From positions 1 through 10,955 of the forward strand of contig CABUWD010000071.1 of assembly GCA_902495155.1 (NCBI GenBank): a DNA stretch of 10,955 nucleotides, read 5' to 3'. The notes below the pieces were generated by a model, which saw only the letters and a program-made list of their open reading frames with translations, was not told the DNA's origin and made no database searches. Of this stretch, positions 1-5,878 are shown piece after piece. A program made the translations under genes and the position numbers. The first letter of the stretch is position 1, and the number at the start of each line of letters is the position of its first letter. Source of the stretch: an uncultured Collinsella sp. GTDB lineage: Bacteria; Actinomycetota; Coriobacteriia; Coriobacteriales; Coriobacteriaceae.

Positions 1-10
1 CAATTCAAGG

Positions 11-83
<73 letters not shown>

Positions 84-94
84 ATTTGAGGTGT

Positions 95-109
95 GCCTTG
101 TTTCAAGGC
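95..109 (-). other. Leader hairpin between tRNA-Phe promoter and tRNA
   Basis: A perfect 6-bp inverted repeat (GCCTTG, 3-nt loop, CAAGGC) lies in the 5' leader, about 11 bases before the mature tRNA 5' end and after the predicted transcription start. It has no T-run, so it is not a terminator. It could be a pre-tRNA processing or stability structure; that role is inferred. Confidence 0.5.
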
Positions 110-115
110 TTGATT

Positions 116-143
116 AGTATAACCAAGGACGCGTTCCGGTCAA
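116..143 (-). promoter_or_regulatory. Promoter of tRNA-Phe with AT-rich UP-like element
   Basis: On the minus strand the -35 box TTGACC (138-143) and the -10 box TATACT (116-121) are separated by 16 bases, a close match to the vegetative sigma consensus. Immediately upstream (about 148-170) is an A/T-rich tract with runs of A and T, like the UP elements of stable-RNA promoters. Transcription would start near 107-110 and give a short leader before the tRNA. A 7-bp inverted repeat (AACCGAG / CTCGGTT, 142-148 and 176-182) flanks the AT tract. Confidence 0.75.
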
Positions 144-206
144 CCGAGAATTTTAAAAAAGTTTTTGAGCACAGCCTCGGTTCTATAAATCGGCACGTCA
201 GAGGCA

Positions 207-494
207 TCAGCCGGCAGCAAGAAGTTTTTCACTCAGAGCCGCACGGGCAAACTCACTTGGCGTCATCCCCTCGGCAGCCGCCCGTCGACGAATGGCCTCC
301 TTCATTCCCAGAGGAATCTTGACCGACAGCGTTGCCGTCCCCTCACCTGAGAGCGGGGGCCGTCCATGCACGATCCCACCAACGGTGTGTTCGCCATCCG
401 GAAACTCTCCGCGCTCGTACGACTCGCACCACGCGTCAATCATTTCATCCGTTACAACCTGACCATTAGCGGCCGTATACGTCTTGCCCATCAT
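207..494 (-). CDS. Ribbon-helix-helix antitoxin
   Basis: The product is 95 residues. The C-terminal half (about 53-95) has the form of a CopG-type ribbon-helix-helix DNA-binding domain: a short beta strand (ATLSVKI, 54-60), a basic helix (about 62-75, GMKEAIRRRAAAEG), then TPSEFARAALSEKLL (78-92), where T-x-S-EF-x-R starts the second helix. The N-terminal half (TDEMIDAWCESYERGEFP, then GRPPLS) is probably the toxin-binding arm; I infer this from position. The ATG at 492-494 overlaps the toxin stop by four bases (ATGA), so the two are coupled. A second in-frame ATG follows at 489-491. The order toxin then antitoxin is that of BrnT/BrnA modules, whose antitoxin represses the pair's promoter. 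A palindrome suited to that lies at 783-797. Exact subfamily uncertain. Confidence 0.8.
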   Translation of the reverse strand: MMGKTYTAANGQVVTDEMIDAWCESYERGEFPDGEHTVGGIVHGRPPLSGEGTATLSVKIPLGMKEAIRRRAAAEGMTPSEFARAALSEKLLAAG

Positions 495-757
495 CGACCC
501 CTTTGCCGAGCCTGTTCAATCTCCTGCCAAAATTTCTTCTGGACTGGAGACAAGGCATGAATGATAAGCCACCCACGGACAAGCTCGACCGCGACAAGCT
601 CCACGCTTCGTCCGTCTGGGAGCCATCCAATCGCAAGCCATCTCGGCGGCTCGTCCTTCGACTCGCGACGAATGCACTCAGTAACCGCAAGCCAAGCGCT
701 AAGCACCTGCTTTTCCGTCAGGTGCTTTTTAGCGTTGGGATGGATCTCAACATCCAT
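491..757 (-). CDS. Toxin of a type II toxin-antitoxin pair (BrnT-like, possible RNase)
   Basis: The product is 88 residues, the usual size for RelE/BrnT-fold toxins. It starts MDVEIHPNAKKHL, then has RWLAIGWLPDGRSVELVAVE (39-58) and WLIIHALSPVQKKFW (63-77). The pattern 'IGxxPDGRxxELV ... IIHA' resembles BrnT-type mRNA-interferase toxins, but I cannot place it firmly in that family. The open frame extends upstream to about 1123, but the chosen ATG at 755-757 has a strong Shine-Dalgarno (GGAGGAG, 765-771) seven bases away and no gene-like sequence precedes it. It overlaps the antitoxin by four bases. Base composition is visibly less GC-rich than the pilus genes, which fits acquisition by transfer. 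If it is an RNase, its target is unknown. Confidence 0.72.
   Translation of the reverse strand: MDVEIHPNAKKHLTEKQVLSAWLAVTECIRRESKDEPPRWLAIGWLPDGRSVELVAVELVRGWLIIHALSPVQKKFWQEIEQARQRGR
697..734. repeat. Strong hairpin inside the toxin 5' coding region
   Basis: AAGCACCTG (701-709) and CAGGTGCTT (719-727) form a perfect 9-bp stem with a 9-base loop. Outer arms CGCT/AGCG (697-700, 731-734) could extend it past a 3-nt bulge. On the toxin mRNA it covers roughly codons 8-21, encoding KKHLTEKQVLS. On the plus strand the stem is followed by TTT, so it would look like an intrinsic terminator for an antisense transcript, though no plus-strand gene is seen. Confidence 0.6.
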
Positions 758-764
758 GCATCTT

Positions 765-771
765 CTCCTCC
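765..771 (-). promoter_or_regulatory. Ribosome binding site that sets the toxin start
   Basis: GGAGGAG on the minus strand, seven bases before the ATG at 755-757. This consensus-strength site decides the toxin start over the longer open frame. Confidence 0.8.
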
Positions 772-783
772 ATCTTACCCAAT

Positions 784-812
784 TTCGTATGACGAAAGTC
801 CGCTGTCGCCAA
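784..812 (-). promoter_or_regulatory. Predicted toxin-antitoxin promoter and operator palindrome
   Basis: On the minus strand TTGGCG (807-812) and TACGAA (784-789) are 17 bases apart. They match the -35 and -10 consensus at four and three positions, so this is a modest promoter. A perfect palindrome TTTCGT-ATG-ACGAAA (783-797) covers the -10 box, about 26 bases upstream of the toxin ATG. Ribbon-helix-helix antitoxins commonly repress at such sites, so it is a good candidate autoregulatory operator. Confidence 0.5.
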
Positions 813-816
813 TCTC

Positions 817-1176
817 TTACGCCGGCACTTGTTGGAGGGCGGGAGGTGTAGCGAGGATTGAAGGGCGTTCCAATACCGCCCAGGCACCGGGACAGGAACA
901 CATGTGCCAAGGACGGACGTTTTCGTAGCGCGCGAGGATATTGCCATCGCGATCGATGAAGGCGATGTCGATGGGATAGGCCATAAAACACGTATGGACC
1001 GAAGAGCAGCGTGGAAACGCCATGACGAGCGGCAGGCCGTTGGCGGCAACCGGACGCCGCCCCAGCATGCCGCGCAGACGCACGACAAACGACTCCGCCA
1101 CCGCAAACTCGGCCGGCGTCCAACCCAGCCTGTTGAGTGCCCGCGCGTAGGCGATGTAGAACGAGACCGCGGTCAC
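817..1176 (-). CDS. DUF192 family protein, last gene of the pilus operon
   Basis: The product is 119 residues. The region RLRGMLGRRP (33-42), followed by H-T-C-F-M-A-Y-P-I-D-I-A-F-I-D-x-DG (61-78) and C95/E103 near the end, follows the DUF192 pattern (GLMgR ... fWMknt.ipLDviFiD.dG ... C ... vlE). The family has a small beta-barrel fold and no settled biochemical role. The start chosen is the GTG at 1174-1176: it overlaps the upstream stop as GTGA and is preceded by a G-rich GGGGGTGG. The frame is open further upstream (to 1281) only as a shadow of the previous gene. The four-base overlap ties it to the Tad operon. It has four cysteines (57, 63, 93, 95) and no clear signal peptide. Its job in pilus biogenesis is unknown. 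Confidence 0.8.
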   Translation of the reverse strand: MTAVSFYIAYARALNRLGWTPAEFAVAESFVVRLRGMLGRRPVAANGLPLVMAFPRCSSVHTCFMAYPIDIAFIDRDGNILARYENVRPWHMCSCPGAWAVLERPSILATPPALQQVPA

Positions 1177-1598
1177 ATGACCACCCCCGGGCGCCATGGA
1201 TCGACCGTCACCGCGCGCTCGTGCGACAACGTTGTCGGCGCCCCCAGCGAAACGCCAGCGATGCTGAGAAAAGTCGGCCACGGCTCATAGTGCATGGTGC
1301 AGGTGTAGGTCCTAAACGTACCGGATAGGGAGAGCAGGCCACCATCCGATGCCTCCGCGCCTTGCTCGCTCGACACTTCGATCCGCAAGTCATAGCCTTC
1401 CATGGCATTCAGAATTTGAGTCTGAACCGTCGCCGAGGCATCGGCAGAGCTTTCGTCGCCCTCCCCCTCCGACGCCACGGCGTGCGCCAACACGATGTCG
1501 GGTACCACGCGGTCGAAGCGCGCGACAGCGCTGGCAAAGATCATGACGTTGTACACGATGAGTGCCAGCACCAGAAAATAGTGCGTTACCACCGACAT
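1173..1598 (-). CDS. Pilin-like (TadE/pseudopilin-type) protein, downstream part of an interrupted gene
   Basis: The frame encodes 141 residues: an N-terminal hydrophobic segment (about residues 6-25, HYFLVLALIVYNVMIFAS), then a mostly polar, probably extracellular part with one Cys (TCTMHYEPW). Taken alone it lacks the basic leader expected of a pilin. In the same frame, the 51 bases upstream (1599-1649) supply exactly that leader, separated from this ATG only by a TAG. The ATG abuts the stop (TAGATG) and has no good Shine-Dalgarno of its own, so expression would need reinitiation or readthrough. No further stop or frameshift is seen, and its TGA overlaps the DUF192 start. Best reading: a minor pseudopilin gene of the Tad system with a nonsense mutation, possibly still partly expressed. 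Annotating it as an independent membrane protein is the alternative. Confidence 0.6.
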   Translation of the reverse strand: MSVVTHYFLVLALIVYNVMIFASAVARFDRVVPDIVLAHAVASEGEGDESSADASATVQTQILNAMEGYDLRIEVSSEQGAEASDGGLLSLSGTFRTYTCTMHYEPWPTFLSIAGVSLGAPTTLSHERAVTVDPWRPGVVM

Positions 1599-1649
1599 CT
1601 ACACCGTCGCTTGGGCGCGCTCCTCGCGCAGACGCATGCGGATACTCAT
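1599..1649 (-). pseudogene. 5' leader of the interrupted pilin-like gene (16 codons plus TAG)
   Basis: An ATG at 1647-1649 overlaps the TAA of the TadG-like gene by one base (TAATG). It encodes MSIRMRLREERAQATV and then TAG at 1599-1601. The leader is basic and ends in the AQ-x-T-V motif seen at the processing sites of the Flp, 72-residue and TadE proteins, in which the next residue is always Glu. GAG to TAG is a single-base change. The frame continues directly into 1173-1598, giving 158 residues if the stop were sense. Confidence 0.7.
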
Positions 1650-3802
1650 TACGACCCACCGCCCAGAGCGCCAACCAGCGTGGCGACATCGACGGTGAGT
1701 GGGATGGAGCCGCCGCCGGGCAGAGGAATCTCCGCAAGCGTGAACACCGTACCGCTAATGGTGCGTTCGACTTGATATTCCAACGCCTCGCAAAGCGCCT
1801 TGGGATCGGTCACGCCCAACGGAATACTTCGCAGTTTGTCTTGCGCTTGAGAGAGACCCGCAATGTCAGACCCCGGACTCTTAATGACATTGGCGGAATC
1901 GGTCAGCACCGGCTTTCGCAGGCGCAAGTCGCACGGCTCCAGGCCCAACGCCGCCACGGACGCCGAAACGGTATCGCCGAGCCACGATGCGATGGAGCCC
2001 AACGCGCCGCTGCCCCCTCCTAGGCCCTTAATCATCTCGTCCATAAGTTCGTCGGCCGAACCTTGGATATCACCGTATCCTACGAGCAGCCGTCCCCAAA
2101 CATCCATGACGCCATCGAGTACGCCGGCAACGCCGCCCGAGCGTTCCTTCAATGTCGAGAAAAATCGCGAAAGCACGTTGTTTTGCGCCGTCGCCTCATC
2201 GGGCGCCAACACCGCGGCAGAGATAGCACCGCGATCGCCAAGCCTGACTGCCGTGTTAAACGAAGAGTTGAGTTCATCGGGGCTCGAGATGGCACCCGAA
2301 ACCGCAAAGGCGACCACGCCGTTGCGGCCAGGTGGGGCGATACGCGGGCGCTCGCCCGAAAGCTCCTTGATGGCCTGGTCAAACGTATTGCCCGCACGAT
2401 CGGCCTCGTCTTCGGTCTGACGCTCGAGCTCGAGCTCTTTGTTGCGGCATTCGACGTAGTCTTCCAGGGCCTCTTTGAACTTGTCAAAGTGGTATTCGAA
2501 GCCCCTTTCGACAGAAGTCGTTGCAATCGCAACGTACCCTAAAGACGACACACCGAAATGGCATTCGCTACACGTTTCGTGACCGTCAAAATCTGCGACG
2601 GATGCCAGCCCACCCGGCTTTCCTTTTTTGTAATTTGGACAGTCAGTCCCATAATGCAAATAGGTAACTTTATCTACTTCACTCGTGGGCCAACGCGCAT
2701 CAGTATAGAGTTCAGTCGTCCGCGCCTCATCTGGATTTCGCGGAAGGAAAGGGATGTGGGCGGAAACTTTGCCGTCCTTTTCAGTTATATATGCCCGCTC
2801 GACTTCTTCGCTCGCATAAGCGAAGAACACCTTTCGTGCAGCAGAATCTGCCTGTTTTTCCGGACCCTCGCCAAGCGGTTTCTCATTTGCCAGGCGCTGG
2901 CGATAGTAGGCCTTCGCGCGATCGAACGCCACTTGCGGTTCCCACGTAACGCTCGAAGCGTAATGCGGATTTTGAGCACCAGAGAGATCCGCTAGGCTTT
3001 TCGCACGCTCCCACATGCAAGAACAGCTGCTGACCGAGCCCTTGTCCGACCCACCACAATCCGCCAGCCAAGCGCGCTCTTTAGCCTTTGCCGTGTCCTC
3101 AGAAGCCTTCCGCAGCTCCTCGGCCGCACGCTCTAAATCATCTGATGTGCCTTTAATGGCATCGGTCGAGATCTCGGACCCCTCGAGCGCAGCGAAGTCC
3201 GACTCGGATGTCTTGGGCACGGCAAGCGCCGTACCGGTATAGGTCACACTATCGGTATCCTGCGCCGACACCGCCTGCGTGGCACGCGCGGCGATCAGAT
3301 ACGGCAGAGCCGTCTCGATTTTCTGTAAGCCTTCCGATGCGCTTTTGGCAAACTTGTTGCGCGTTTTAATGATCTCAATCCCGGTGTCGACCATATTGCC
3401 GGCAACTGGTTCGGCACCCGGGATGAGGATGGCGACCAGGCCCGTCCCGATCGTGGCAAACCCCGCTAGGCCCAAACTCAAAATGCTCGCATCCACCACC
3501 GTGGCAGCCGTGTGATAGGACGACACCACATTGGCGCCTGCCAGCGCGCCGCTATCGGCAGCCACCTGGGTGTCCCCCGCGCGCGACATGCTCCATATCG
3601 CCGCCGTCGACGAAAACAGCAGCGTGAGCACCACCAAGATGACCACCGCAGAGGAAAGCGTGGTGTAGGCACCGTCTTCGATAAACAGGTCGATACCGGC
3701 TCGACCCATAAAGCCGCCTCGCTTGCGATGGCAGCTCGGACGGCGCGTCAAAACGCGTCTAGACCAGAAACGCTTAATCCCATGCAGCAATCCACGAATC
3801 AT
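1649..3802 (-). CDS. TadG-like pilus assembly protein with cysteine motifs
   Basis: The product is about 717 residues. After a basic N-terminus come a hydrophobic segment (about 50-70) and then DTQVAADSGALAGANVV (77-93), which matches the TadG-like N-terminal domain signature 'Q.AADaaALAgA'. A second hydrophobic stretch follows (about 108-129). Charged, likely helical regions lie at about 219-243 and 436-471. Cysteines occur as CGGSDKG...SCSC (249, 260, 262) and as DCPNY plus TCSECHFG (388, 411, 414), suggesting disulfides or a metal site. No von Willebrand domain is evident. The start chosen (3800-3802) has GGAGGGAG six bases upstream and overlaps TadE by 29 bases. ATG at 3707-3709 is a good alternative and still keeps the membrane segment. 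Likely a surface or membrane-anchored accessory or adhesin-like component; the large central region is unrecognised. Confidence 0.75.
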   Translation of the reverse strand: MIRGLLHGIKRFWSRRVLTRRPSCHRKRGGFMGRAGIDLFIEDGAYTTLSSAVVILVVLTLLFSSTAAIWSMSRAGDTQVAADSGALAGANVVSSYHTAATVVDASILSLGLAGFATIGTGLVAILIPGAEPVAGNMVDTGIEIIKTRNKFAKSASEGLQKIETALPYLIAARATQAVSAQDTDSVTYTGTALAVPKTSESDFAALEGSEISTDAIKGTSDDLERAAEELRKASEDTAKAKERAWLADCGGSDKGSVSSCSCMWERAKSLADLSGAQNPHYASSVTWEPQVAFDRAKAYYRQRLANEKPLGEGPEKQADSAARKVFFAYASEEVERAYITEKDGKVSAHIPFLPRNPDEARTTELYTDARWPTSEVDKVTYLHYGTDCPNYKKGKPGGLASVADFDGHETCSECHFGVSSLGYVAIATTSVERGFEYHFDKFKEALEDYVECRNKELELERQTEDEADRAGNTFDQAIKELSGERPRIAPPGRNGVVAFAVSGAISSPDELNSSFNTAVRLGDRGAISAAVLAPDEATAQNNVLSRFFSTLKERSGGVAGVLDGVMDVWGRLLVGYGDIQGSADELMDEMIKGLGGGSGALGSIASWLGDTVSASVAALGLEPCDLRLRKPVLTDSANVIKSPGSDIAGLSQAQDKLRSIPLGVTDPKALCEALEYQVERTISGTVFTLAEIPLPGGGSIPLTVDVATLVGALGGGS

Positions 3803-4310
3803 AATCTCCCTCCAGCCATTCGGGACGTGATTGATACGAGACATCGACCTTGAGCTCAACGTAGCCGCCCTCGGCGGTACCACCCATAACCTGCGCAAAC
3901 GCACCGATCACAGGCAACGGCTTGACCTCGCCGGAAACGGACACGGACGAGACGCCGCCCGCATCGGCCCGGCTAAGCTCGACATCCCACGACAACGGCC
4001 CGCCGGCATGAAAGATCGAAACGTTGGGCACTGCGGCAAGCCGGCGGAGGGTGAACTCCTTAAGATCGTCGTCCTCCGCCGTCGTCGTGGTCATGAGCCG
4101 CGCGGTCTCGGCGGCGGCAGACTCCATGACCGCGCGCGTATAAAGCAGGCACACCGGTTGCAGTGCGAGAAGGATGAGCGTCAGAAACGTCGGCAGCAAA
4201 AAAGCGGCCTCGACCGTAGACTGCGCCCGGTCCTCGCGCGCGATATCAATACAACGCGATGTCCTTAGCGCCCGCAGCGGCGTCGATAACCGACGTCGAG
4301 GCAACGCCAT
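3774..4310 (-). CDS. tadE: TadE-like minor pilin / pseudopilin (start uncertain)
   Basis: From the ATG at 4308-4310 the product is 178 residues: a basic N-terminus, the pilin-type motif AQSTVEAAFLLP (29-40), a hydrophobic segment (about 37-56) and a polar extracellular part. The AQ-x-T-x-E followed by a hydrophobic helix is typical of TadE pseudopilins processed by the prepilin peptidase. The start is odd. This ATG overlaps the preceding pilin-like gene by 65 bases and lacks a good Shine-Dalgarno. No ATG, GTG or TTG occurs in frame between there and the motif. An ATT at 4248-4250, overlapping the preceding TGA as ATTGA and 11 bases after AAGGA (4262-4266), would give 158 residues. The end overlaps the TadG-like gene. 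Family assignment is firm; the N-terminus is not. Confidence 0.8.
   Translation of the reverse strand: MALPRRRLSTPLRALRTSRCIDIAREDRAQSTVEAAFLLPTFLTLILLALQPVCLLYTRAVMESAAAETARLMTTTTAEDDDLKEFTLRRLAAVPNVSIFHAGGPLSWDVELSRADAGGVSSVSVSGEVKPLPVIGAFAQVMGGTAEGGYVELKVDVSYQSRPEWLEGDYDSWIAAWD
3806..3813 (-). promoter_or_regulatory. Ribosome binding site supporting the early start of the TadG-like gene
   Basis: GGAGGGAG inside the end of tadE; its GGAGG core is six bases before the ATG at 3800-3802. The alternative ATG at 3709 also has a weaker GAGG seven bases upstream, so the site favours but does not settle the start. Confidence 0.5.
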
Positions 4311-4464
4311 GGGATGCCGCCCGCTCAACCAGCGCCGCCAAGCGTCCATCGGTGCCAGCACGCCAAAGTCCCACAATCGCCAGCACGATCGATAACAGCG
4401 CCACCGTGACGATGGCGTATTCGACCGTCGCCTGGGCAGATTCCTCACGCAGAATGCCATGCAT
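4246..4464 (-). CDS. Small pilin-like protein (Flp/TadE type)
   Basis: The product is 72 residues. A short leader (MHGILREESA) is followed by QATVEYAIVTVALLSIVLAI: the conserved Glu15-Tyr16 sits at +5/+6 if cleavage is after Ala10, then a hydrophobic helix to about residue 33 and a 39-residue polar tail. This is the layout of Flp-type class IVb pilins and short TadE-like pseudopilins. A strong AAAGGAGGG precedes the ATG by about eight bases, and the previous gene ends one base upstream (4466). Compared with the major pilin (4993-5226), the leader is shorter and the C-terminal tail longer, so it is more likely a minor pilin. Its stop overlaps the possible ATT start of tadE. Confidence 0.78.
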   Translation of the reverse strand: MHGILREESAQATVEYAIVTVALLSIVLAIVGLWRAGTDGRLAALVERAASHGVASTSVIDAAAGAKDIALY

Positions 4465-4465
4465 T

Positions 4466-5029
4466 TCACGATCCCTCCTTTGAGCTTATTGTTTGCGGGA
4501 CCAGACGCACGGCGCGCAGACGACACGAAGCATCGCCAGCATCCGCGGCAACCGTCACCATATCGACCCAGCCGCGCCCATCGCGCACGATGGCGCCCCA
4601 TACGTTGCCCTTAATATCGAGATAGCCGCTCAGGGCGAGCTGGGCCGTTGGCACCTCGCGGTAGGCGCGTAACATATCCGCCGCTGCCTCGGTCATCGGT
4701 CGGTCCTCGGACCATGCAAGCCGGACCGCAATCGCGTTGTCCTCAGGTGAATCCGTCGCAGTGCCAGACCGCTTGTCGAGCGTCCGCAGAAAGGTTTGCG
4801 CCGTGACAGCGACATCCGAATCGTCCGCATCTCGCATCTCATCTTTTTGAGACGCCACCGCCGAATCTGAGCCCGAATCGAAGGCGGCCCCAGGACGCTG
4901 CTGCCGCGCGGCGTTAAGCCCCCAAAGCACCGCCGCTATCGCCACGGTCAGGCAAGCAAACACCAGCAGCACCCCGATGGGGCGCTCGCCCTCTACAGGC
5001 TGTTGATGCCCTCGCTGATAGCGTTCCAT
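4466..5029 (-). CDS. Unrecognised single-pass membrane protein of the Tad operon
   Basis: The product is 187 residues and I recognise no family. Residues 17-39 (PIGVLLVFACLTVAIAAVLWGL) form one transmembrane segment with a short, charged N-terminus. A polar acidic linker (about 47-75) follows, then a compact region with alternating beta-like strands (about 97-180, including GNVWGAIVRDGRGWVDMVTV). The ATG at 5027-5029 overlaps the end of flp by 37 bases and has AAGG ten bases upstream. A GTG at 4970-4972 just before the membrane segment is the alternative. It sits between the major and minor pilin genes, one base upstream of the latter, so it is likely a pilus assembly or regulatory partner; the fold after the membrane helix could be an extracytoplasmic domain. 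Confidence 0.65.
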   Translation of the reverse strand: MERYQRGHQQPVEGERPIGVLLVFACLTVAIAAVLWGLNAARQQRPGAAFDSGSDSAVASQKDEMRDADDSDVAVTAQTFLRTLDKRSGTATDSPEDNAIAVRLAWSEDRPMTEAAADMLRAYREVPTAQLALSGYLDIKGNVWGAIVRDGRGWVDMVTVAADAGDASCRLRAVRLVPQTISSKEGS

Positions 5030-5226
5030 AGATCTTGGACCTTGCCCTTAAATGCGACAATGGCAATGATGGCGATCACCACGAGCACGCCGACCAAGAT
5101 GGCGTATTCGGTGGTGCCCTGCGCACTCTCCTCCTGCAGTAGCTCCCCGGCATGCTGGCGAGCGCGAATTGACTGGCAAACAGCCCAGCTCCAGACCTTG
5201 CCAGCAACGTCAGTCATCGTGTTCAT
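4993..5226 (-). CDS. flp: Flp family major pilin
   Basis: The product is 77 residues. After a 35-residue leader comes QGTTEYAILVGVLVVIAIIAIVAFKGKVQDLW. Glu40-Tyr41 match the invariant EY of Flp prepilins, with the hydrophobic assembly helix at about 42-58 and a short tail (KGKVQDLWNAISEGINSL). If cleavage places Glu at +5, the mature pilin has 42 residues and the residue before the cut is Ala35, not the usual Gly. The ATG is preceded by GGGAGGAATAC, a good ribosome binding site. It lies 10 bases after tadC. The mature protein would polymerise into the Tad pilus, using CpaF energy through the TadBC platform. Confidence 0.92.
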   Translation of the reverse strand: MNTMTDVAGKVWSWAVCQSIRARQHAGELLQEESAQGTTEYAILVGVLVVIAIIAIVAFKGKVQDLWNAISEGINSL

Positions 5227-5236
5227 GTATTCCTCC

Positions 5237-5878
5237 CTACATCATCCCGCCTGCTCCCAACAGCGGGCCCAATATGGACAGAAGCAACGCCGGCAAGATG
5301 AGTGTGCCGGTGGGAATCAGCAGCTTGACGGGCGCACGCTCGATCTCGCGCTCGACCGCGGCGCGATGAGCCGCACGGATCTCGCGACTTTGAGCGGCCA
5401 GTGTCTCGGCAAGTGGGGCACCCAGGGCGAGCGCCTGTCCCACCGTGATGGCAAAGGTCTCGAGCGCTCGCACGTCCAGGTCGCGCGCGGCGGCCAACAA
5501 CTCGTCCTCACGCGTGCCCACGCCCACCTGCCACGCCATGCAGGCCCGCTCAAGTCGAAGAGCCAGCACTGACCGGCGGTTGGCGCAGAAAATCTCAAGC
5601 GCCGCATCAAACGAAAGACCGGCCGAAAGACCCAAGCGCACAACATCGATCATCTCGGACACTTCGCCGAGCGACACTCGCGCCGGGCCGCCCGCTCCAA
5701 CCGCGCCCTTCATTCGCGCGGTCAGAGCATCGACCACCGAGCGACCCGCGGCAGCGACCAGCACCGCCTCGCGCTTGCAGGCCTCTGCGATCTTGCGTGC
5801 ATCCGCCCGATCCAAACCCGTCGCGACAAATACACTCAGGGCGCACAGGCAAGCCGCAACTGCAACCGGGGCGCTCAT
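5237..5878 (-). CDS. tadC: TadC, type II secretion F domain platform protein
   Basis: The product is 213 residues. An N-terminal hydrophobic segment (about 4-21) is followed by a GspF-type domain: LGEVSEMIDVVRLGLSAGLSFDAAL (70-94), the central helix with DVRALETFAITVGQALALGAPLAETL (135-160), and a C-terminal membrane segment LLIPTGTLILPALLLSILGPLL (186-207). In the Tad system TadC pairs with TadB as the inner-membrane platform moved by the CpaF ATPase. The ATG at 5876-5878 overlaps the tadB stop by four bases and has GGTGGAG just upstream, which rules out the longer frame to 6016. It is shorter than many TadC proteins (near 300), mainly at the N-terminus. Confidence 0.9.
   Translation of the reverse strand: MSAPVAVAACLCALSVFVATGLDRADARKIAEACKREAVLVAAAGRSVVDALTARMKGAVGAGGPARVSLGEVSEMIDVVRLGLSAGLSFDAALEIFCANRRSVLALRLERACMAWQVGVGTREDELLAAARDLDVRALETFAITVGQALALGAPLAETLAAQSREIRAAHRAAVEREIERAPVKLLIPTGTLILPALLLSILGPLLGAGGMM

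Noticed and set aside
145..206. Possible terminator between the antitoxin and tRNA-Phe
   Set aside because: T-rich tract present, but no stable GC stem directly before it; the AT tract is better explained as an UP-like element of the tRNA promoter.
491..1123. Reading the toxin as a 210-residue protein
   Set aside because: The upstream part overlaps the DUF192 gene in another frame and lacks homology-like features; the strong ribosome binding site at 765-771 defines the shorter start.
1562..4268. Plus-strand frames opposite the TadG-like and TadE genes
   Set aside because: No domain, signal or start-site support, and they mirror the minus-strand codon pattern.
4960..5000. Small GC hairpins just after flp as a partial terminator
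   Set aside because: Stems are only 4 bp, overlap the next coding region and have no T-run.
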